12,095 nucleotides of DNA from UBA6624 sp964343345 [NCBI: uncultured bacterium] (GTDB taxonomy: Bacteria; UBP7; UBA6624): assembly GCA_964343345.1 (NCBI GenBank), contig CAYFJE010000027.1:1-12095 (forward strand), written 5' to 3'. Positions 7,169-12,095 of this stretch are shown piece after piece; the first letter of the stretch is position 1; every line of letters starts with the position of its first letter. The translations under genes and the position numbers were made by a program. Below the pieces are notes generated by a model, which saw only the letters and a program-made list of their open reading frames with translations, searched no databases and was not told where the DNA came from.

Positions 7169-8875
7169 TTAGACATCAAGAGATTTCAAAATATCTTCAG
7201 GTCGAAGGATTCCAACAACTTTCATTTCTTTTAGATTATTTACAACAGGGAGGCTTGTTATTGGCATTCCAGATATCCGCATTTTATGTGCTACATCGTT
7301 TAATGAATCATTTTCTTTGATTATCAAAATATCTTCGATTCCAGAACACCATTTTTTAACAGGTTCTTTTAGTTGTTTTTTATTTATTTTTCCATGAATA
7401 TCTGCCTCTAAAGCATGGAGAATGTTTTGTCTTGTTATGATTCCGCTTAATTTTTCATTTGACAATACAGGGAAGTATGTTTCATTCTTGGTTCTTGTTA
7501 GCAACAAAAGGTTTTTTATTGTTTCTTTTTCAGAAACAGTAATTGGATTTTTTTTCATTACGAATTTTACGTTATCTGATTTTTTCTTTTTTCTTTTTGG
7601 AATCACTTCAATCAAAGGTGATTCATAGAGATTTTGAACATTAAAGAAATCTCTTGTGATAACTGATACTAGAACCGCTATTGTTACTGGTATAAAAACC
7701 TGGCTTGTATTCGTCAGTTCCCAAGTTAAAATTATCAAAGCCAGGGGAGCATGTGTTATTGATGCACATAATGCTGCTGCTGCTGCTATTGCAAGTGATG
7801 AGCTGATGTATGTAAACTTGGTTCCAAAAGCCAAACCTAATGCAATCCCTATTGAGAAAATTGGTCCAAAGTGACCTCCAGCCCATCCTGAATTTATGCA
7901 AATAATAGTAATTAAAGCTTTTCCAACCACATAGACAAGCAATTCTTTCAACATAGGTTCACTTTGAAGCATTGTTTCAATTTGCTCATATCCGCCTCCT
8001 GTAAGGTTTGGATAATATATAAGCAAAAAGAAAATTCCAATACCGGCCAATGCTGGAGATAACTTTTTTCCATAGAGTTTTTTTGAGGCTATATTTGATG
8101 CATGGGAGTAAAAAGCCCCAATCAAACCGGCAATTATGCCTATTATTGCAAAAAGATAGAGGTCTTTACCTGGAACCTCATTCCAAAAACTTATGTTTAC
8201 AACAGGTTCGATATTATGGTTTCTAACTACAAGACTTGCACTTAGAGAAGCGATAATCATTGGAGCTAATGCAACATGAACCTCTTCAACTAGAAGTTCT
8301 ATTGCAAATAATATTCCTGCTATCGGAGCTCCATATGTTGCGGCTATTGCCGCTGCGGCAGACGAAACAATTAACCTGACTGTTTTTTTTGTTTTTAAGT
8401 GAAAAATTCTTCCTAGCCATGAGCCAAAACCCCCAGAACATTGAGCTATCATGGATTCTCTTCCAACAGACCCTTCTCCAAAGATTGATAGCAATGATAA
8501 ACCTAGTTTTTTAAAGGAACTGTTTAAGCTTAGGTGACCGTGATTTTTAAAAACAGCTTTAAGTATGCTTGAAAAACCCCTCGCTCCCCAAAATCCTGTT
8601 TTGGAATAAAGCATTATGAAGATAATTGAAACAACTACTGGCATGCAATTAGAGATCCAGATGGCAAATAGACCTTCTTGATTTTGCCAAAATAAACTTC
8701 CAGAATCGTTATTATTTTTGGCAAGATTAGCCATTTGCCTGAAGATGATTGAGAGATACCCTGAAAAGATTCCCAATAATGCTGACAAAATCAATACAAA
8801 CAGCTTTGATTCTTTAAAAGGTCTTAATCTATTAATTAAAACATTTTCTCTTAAACTTTTTTTTACGGTTTTCAA
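7169..8875 (-). CDS. ClC-family chloride channel/antiporter with C-terminal CBS pair
   Basis: A 568-residue membrane protein of the ClC anion channel/transporter family. The membrane part (about 25-412) is hydrophobic and shows GEGSVGRE with gating Glu140, YGAPIAGILFAIE at 181-193 and GWAGGHFGP at 330-338 (family GGxFxP). Two CBS domains follow (about 438-490 and 512-566), which in relatives bind adenine nucleotides and tune gating. Oddities: the first filter motif (GxGxPE) is ARGFSS at 98-103, and GREGP is GRESM. By a remembered alignment, the inner proton Glu of E. coli ClC corresponds to Leu194, which would point to a channel or an uncoupled carrier. The start appears to be TTG at 8873-8875: an in-frame TAG directly precedes it, and no ATG or GTG occurs before Met48. 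It is divergent from the Snf2 gene across 30 bases. Confidence 0.9.
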   Translation of the reverse strand: MKTVKKSLRENVLINRLRPFKESKLFVLILSALLGIFSGYLSIIFRQMANLAKNNNDSGSLFWQNQEGLFAIWISNCMPVVVSIIFIMLYSKTGFWGARGFSSILKAVFKNHGHLSLNSSFKKLGLSLLSIFGEGSVGRESMIAQCSGGFGSWLGRIFHLKTKKTVRLIVSSAAAAIAATYGAPIAGILFAIELLVEEVHVALAPMIIASLSASLVVRNHNIEPVVNISFWNEVPGKDLYLFAIIGIIAGLIGAFYSHASNIASKKLYGKKLSPALAGIGIFFLLIYYPNLTGGGYEQIETMLQSEPMLKELLVYVVGKALITIICINSGWAGGHFGPIFSIGIALGLAFGTKFTYISSSLAIAAAAALCASITHAPLALIILTWELTNTSQVFIPVTIAVLVSVITRDFFNVQNLYESPLIEVIPKRKKKKSDNVKFVMKKNPITVSEKETIKNLLLLTRTKNETYFPVLSNEKLSGIITRQNILHALEADIHGKINKKQLKEPVKKWCSGIEDILIIKENDSLNDVAHKMRISGMPITSLPVVNNLKEMKVVGILRPEDILKSLDV

Positions 8876-8905
8876 CTAATAAATGTTAGCATTAAGAATT
8901 GTGAT
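8876..8905. promoter_or_regulatory. 30-base divergent promoter region with near-palindromic core
   Basis: This gap must serve two genes reading outward. ATGTTAGCAT at 8883-8892 is almost its own reverse complement (ATGCTAACAT). It yields an extended -10 in each direction: TGTTAGCAT on the plus strand (8884-8892) and TGCTAACAT on the minus strand (8891-8883). The expected starts fall about 6 bases before the Snf2 ATG and at or next to the ClC TTG. No Shine-Dalgarno is visible for either gene, which fits very short or absent leaders. No clear -35 boxes are seen. Confidence 0.45.
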
Positions 8906-11656
8906 ATGAGTTATAAAAGTAGGACAAACTCTTCTTTTGTTAATTTTGAAAACAAGAGTTCTTTTTTAGAAAAAGACAATAAGAATTGGTATAGTGGTTT
9001 TCAAGATTTTAGATTAAGTATTTTTTCGAAAATTTTATTTAGGAAATTTAACAAAAAAATTCTTATTTCTCCTCTTGTAAGTAGAACTTCAACTTTTCCA
9101 CATCAGATTTCTACATGTGATACTGTTGTGAACAATATGAATGGCAGAGCGATACTTGCTGATGAGGTTGGTTTAGGAAAAACTATTGAAGCAGGAATGA
9201 TACTGACTGAATACCTGGTAAGAAAGGAAGTTAAAAATGTTTTAATAGTTGTTCCTTCAGGAATTACTGAACAGTGGAGAGAGGAGCTCTTAGAAAAATT
9301 TAATATTTTCGTTCCAGTAGTTGATGGCAGAGTTGGCTATTCTTTAAATGAGTTTTTAGGCAAAAACTCAATGGTTATAACTTCCTTGGCTTATGCAAAA
9401 AGAGATGGTTACAAGGATTCTTTTATCGAAAAAAATTGGGATATGGTTATTGTTGATGAAGCTCATCATCTGAAAAATACAAATACCATGAATTACAAAT
9501 TTGTAAACTCCTTAAAGACAAAAAAAATTCTTTTGTTAACAGCTACACCATTACAAAACTCCTTAACAGAATTATTTAATTTGGTAAATCTTGTTTCCCC
9601 TCATGCAATAAACATTTCTGAAATGAGCAAAAGGTTTTCGAAAAATTTTAATCAAAATACGGTCAATTCTTTAAAGTCAGTTTTGAAAAGTTTGATGGTT
9701 AGGTGTAGAAGGTCTGATGTCAAAGGTGTTGATAGCCTTCCTCCAAGAAAAGCAAAAACTTTAGGAGTCAAATTAAGTCAGGAATATCTTGATTTTTATG
9801 AAAAAGTAAGTAGTTATGCAGTTCAAGGTTATAAAAAGAGTATCACTAACAATAATGCTTCATATATTTTTTACCTAATGGCTCTTCAAAGAATGCTTAC
9901 AAGCAGCAAGGATTCGTTTAATTCAAGTTTAGAAAAGAGGAAGAACAAGTTATTGAATTTGAGAGACGGTTTAGGCAAAGCTAATTCAAAAGACCTCTTG
10001 GAGCTTCTTCCAGTTTCAAAAAAGAAAATTAATTCAAAAAAAATTGAAAAACAGTTAAAAGACGAGCTTGAGTCAATCCAAGGTTTATTGGATTTTTCTA
10101 AAAATGTTCCTGATGTTAGAAAAATGGATGTTTTATTAGAATTTTTAAATAAAATGTTCAAAAAAGATCCAGATTCAAAAGTCTTGATTTTTACAGAGTT
10201 TTTAAAAACCCAGGATTCGATAGAGCTGAGTTTAAAAGAATCTGGTTTTGATGTTGAAGTATATAGAGGGGGAATGTCAACAAAAGACAAAAATGAGATT
10301 ATTGAGAGATTCCAAAAAGGACAGATTTTAATAAGTACTGAAGCTGGAAGCGAGGGTAGGAATCTTCAATTTGCCAATATTGTTGTTAATTATGACCTTC
10401 CTTGGAATCCGATGAAAATTGAACAAAGAATAGGAAGGGTGCATAGGTTAGGGCAGAAAAAAGAAGTTTTGATAATAAATTTGATTGCACGTCAAACAAT
10501 TGAAGATCATTTAATGAAGATTTTAGATAAAAAATTAGATCTATTTAAAAATACGATTGGAGAACTCGAGACAATTTTGGGATACATGTCTCCAGAAGGA
10601 AGTCCAGAATCCGTTGTTATGGATGCTTTTGTTGATTCTTTTGGTAAGGGTAAAAAATTAAAAAAATTGGATTTTTCTTTAGACAGTTCAATAAAAAAGG
10701 TAAGAAATTCTCTTGAGGAGTCTTTTTCAAAAAGTGGAATAAACTTAAGGCCTGAAAATTTGAATGATTTGTCGAAGATTAGGTTTTTTGAAGATTCGGA
10801 TTTTGTTGAAAATGCTTTTATAGATTTTTTAGATAAATACAATTGTTTAAAAGATTCTTTTGATAATGAAATCAGGTTTCAAGTTCCACATTTTTTAACT
10901 GAAGGAACGTCTGATTTATTTAATTCAGATGTTAGAGGAACTTTTTCAAAAAAAGTTGCTATATCAAGATCTTGGTTAGATTATTTAACAATCAATCATC
11001 CATTTCTAACTGCCTCTATAAGTGATGTTGTAGATTCTCCAATTGCTTTTTCCGTGTTCAAAAGATCTTTTTTAAAAAAACTTGGTTTTGAGACTTTTTC
11101 TGATAAATGTGTTGCTTTTTTCTCAAAGGTGAGATGGTCTTATAAAGATGAATCTTTTGATGACGTTTTTCTTTTGTTGAGTGATGGTAAGAATGTTTCT
11201 ATTTTAGAGAATTTTCCTGATGAAATTATGTGGCCGAATGAGGTTTCCGCTAGGATTTCTGATGATTTTTCACTTGAGAAATTTTTTGAAAATCTTGATT
11301 TTATTTCCAAGGATATTGAAAAAAGAAGAAACGATGTTTTTTCTGAAATAATTCAACTTGAAGATTTTAGATTTGATAATTTAAAAAACAGAATTTCCGA
11401 TGCTGTCAGTGACTACAAGGATGAGTTCAACAAAATTCATTTGAAGGTTATGAATTTGAGCAAGATACATAATCCAAACGATGAACAAAAACTAGAAATT
11501 ATTAAACTTAAAAAAAGTAGAACAAATATACTAACGAAAAGTTCAAAATTAAAACAGGATTTAAGAAAGTTAAAAAAGATAAGAGAAACAAGGGACAAGA
11601 AAGCTGTATCTTCAAATTTCGAAGTTTTTGGAGTTTTGAAGATGCATATCATGTGA
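8906..11656 (+). CDS. Snf2-family (RapA/DrmD-like) DNA-dependent ATPase
   Basis: A 916-residue superfamily 2 ATPase that likely moves along double-stranded DNA or remodels DNA-protein complexes. Motif I is DEVGLGKTIEAG at 86-97 with Lys92, the form typical of RapA and DrmD rather than eukaryotic Snf2. Motif II is DEAH at 184-187, motif III LTATP at 211-215, motif V STEAGSEGRNLQ at 477-488, and motif VI QRIGRVHRLGQ at 507-517, so both RecA lobes look intact. A helical insert of about 190 residues separates the lobes. Residues about 560-800 match nothing I recognise and are rich in Phe, Ser and Asp; about 810-905 is charged and probably coiled-coil. No nuclease or methylase domain is seen. The ATG at 8906 lacks a Shine-Dalgarno. 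The TGA abuts the ypdA-like ATG, so the two are probably co-translated. A RapA-like transcription recycling role is possible; defence use is not supported by neighbours. Confidence 0.85.
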   Translation: MSYKSRTNSSFVNFENKSSFLEKDNKNWYSGFQDFRLSIFSKILFRKFNKKILISPLVSRTSTFPHQISTCDTVVNNMNGRAILADEVGLGKTIEAGMILTEYLVRKEVKNVLIVVPSGITEQWREELLEKFNIFVPVVDGRVGYSLNEFLGKNSMVITSLAYAKRDGYKDSFIEKNWDMVIVDEAHHLKNTNTMNYKFVNSLKTKKILLLTATPLQNSLTELFNLVNLVSPHAINISEMSKRFSKNFNQNTVNSLKSVLKSLMVRCRRSDVKGVDSLPPRKAKTLGVKLSQEYLDFYEKVSSYAVQGYKKSITNNNASYIFYLMALQRMLTSSKDSFNSSLEKRKNKLLNLRDGLGKANSKDLLELLPVSKKKINSKKIEKQLKDELESIQGLLDFSKNVPDVRKMDVLLEFLNKMFKKDPDSKVLIFTEFLKTQDSIELSLKESGFDVEVYRGGMSTKDKNEIIERFQKGQILISTEAGSEGRNLQFANIVVNYDLPWNPMKIEQRIGRVHRLGQKKEVLIINLIARQTIEDHLMKILDKKLDLFKNTIGELETILGYMSPEGSPESVVMDAFVDSFGKGKKLKKLDFSLDSSIKKVRNSLEESFSKSGINLRPENLNDLSKIRFFEDSDFVENAFIDFLDKYNCLKDSFDNEIRFQVPHFLTEGTSDLFNSDVRGTFSKKVAISRSWLDYLTINHPFLTASISDVVDSPIAFSVFKRSFLKKLGFETFSDKCVAFFSKVRWSYKDESFDDVFLLLSDGKNVSILENFPDEIMWPNEVSARISDDFSLEKFFENLDFISKDIEKRRNDVFSEIIQLEDFRFDNLKNRISDAVSDYKDEFNKIHLKVMNLSKIHNPNDEQKLEIIKLKKSRTNILTKSSKLKQDLRKLKKIRETRDKKAVSSNFEVFGVLKMHIM

Positions 11657-12095
11657 ATGTTTGATGTGACTGTTGTTGGAATGGGTCCAAACGGGCTTTC
11701 TGTTTTAAATGAATTAAATAAATGTTCCTTGAAAGTAGTTGGCTTGGATAAAGGAGAAGTTTGTAATCATATAAAAAGCTATCCAAAAGACATGGTCTTT
11801 TTTTCAACTGCTGAAAAACTTACTCTAGACAATTTTGAAATGGGGTTAGGTTTTGGAACAAATCCAACATTACAGGATGCTTGTAGGTATTATGAGGATT
11901 TTGTTGATAGAAATAATTTAGAAATTTTAACTTTTTCAAAAGTTGAAAAAATTTCCGGAAAAAATAATAATTTCACTTTATTTTTAAATAAGGGAAAAAA
12001 GATACATTCTAAAAAAATTGTTTTAACGACAGGTATATATTCAAATCCAAACTATATTGACATTCCAGGAGAAAAGGAACTTAATGTTAGCCATT
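11657..12095 (+). CDS. ypdA: YpdA-like FAD/NADPH disulfide reductase, N-terminal part (cut by window edge)
   Basis: The first 146 codons of a thioredoxin-reductase-like flavoprotein of the YpdA group, whose characterised members are bacillithiol disulfide reductases in the cytoplasm. It begins with a FAD dinucleotide fold, VVGMGPNGLS at 6-15, followed by LDKGEVCNHIKSYPKDM, then FFSTAEKL, the YpdA-like Y-P-x-x-M-x-F-F-S-T-x-E-x-L pattern. Later come LTTGIYSNPNYIDIPGE and VSH, matching the ATG-like motif and PGE...VSH of the family. The position after Gly-Pro in the first motif, which I recall as a functional Cys in S. aureus YpdA (GGGPCG), is Asn12 here. The start ATG at 11657-11659 directly follows the Snf2 TGA (TGAATG). 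The NADPH domain is outside the window, and bacillithiol use by this organism is not shown here. Confidence 0.85.
   Translation, partial: MFDVTVVGMGPNGLSVLNELNKCSLKVVGLDKGEVCNHIKSYPKDMVFFSTAEKLTLDNFEMGLGFGTNPTLQDACRYYEDFVDRNNLEILTFSKVEKISGKNNNFTLFLNKGKKIHSKKIVLTTGIYSNPNYIDIPGEKELNVSH

Noticed and set aside
7641-7901. 86-codon minus-strand open frame in another frame of the ClC gene
   Set aside because: It overlaps the conserved GGHFGP-to-CBS part of ClC in a shifted frame and is low-complexity Ser/Asn/Thr sequence.
9886-10290. 134-codon minus-strand open frame inside the Snf2 gene
   Set aside because: It is the complement of the intact Snf2 frame between motifs III and IV; its composition is that of a mirror frame.
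8906-12095. DISARM (DrmD) or other defence island
   Set aside because: Only the Snf2 ATPase resembles a defence component. No methylase, nuclease, DUF1998 or phospholipase partner is visible, and the neighbours are housekeeping genes.
1-12095. tRNA, rRNA, riboswitch, CRISPR or insertion sequence
   Set aside because: The two gaps are under 60 bases, and I saw no direct-repeat array, transposase motifs or cloverleaf-like sequence. A SAM/SAH riboswitch before ahcY is excluded because it has no leader.

Overview
The window is AT-rich and almost entirely coding. I see ten protein-coding regions and only two gaps between genes, about 59 and 30 bases. There are no RNA genes, mobile elements or CRISPR arrays. 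A bifunctional (p)ppGpp synthetase/hydrolase, SecD/SecF and a RapA-like Snf2 ATPase mark the host as bacterial. The low GC, the packing and the stop-start junctions suggest a streamlined, probably free-living bacterium. I cannot name the phylum.

Layout: positions 1-8875 are all minus strand. In transcription order they are a ClC-type anion channel/transporter with CBS domains (7169-8875), a 59-base gap with a hairpin and a possible promoter, then a seven-gene run with no spacers: secD, secF, a short recJ, rsh (relA/spoT), dtd, a GloB-like metallo-hydrolase and the start of ahcY (cut off by the window edge). The order secD-secF-recJ-rsh-dtd-MBL is, from memory, an old conserved bacterial neighbourhood often followed by hisS and aspS. 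Here apt is absent between recJ and rsh, and ahcY sits where hisS is often found. From 8906 the plus strand carries a Snf2/RapA-like ATPase directly abutting a YpdA-like flavin disulfide reductase, which runs off the right edge.

The minus-strand run combines membrane protein export (SecDF), DNA repair (RecJ), stringent response (Rsh), translation quality control (Dtd) and SAM-cycle turnover (AhcY). It looks like a housekeeping operon rather than a defence island. I did not find a clear new system. The second-look items are family members whose signature residues differ from the norm: Rsh has FxND in place of RxKD/ExDD, Dtd has P-N in place of S-Q, RecJ lacks its OB domain, ClC has degenerate filter motifs, and YpdA has Asn where a Cys is usual. 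The 30-base divergent promoter region and the stop-start junctions are also notable. Comparisons with family consensus are from memory and need alignments.
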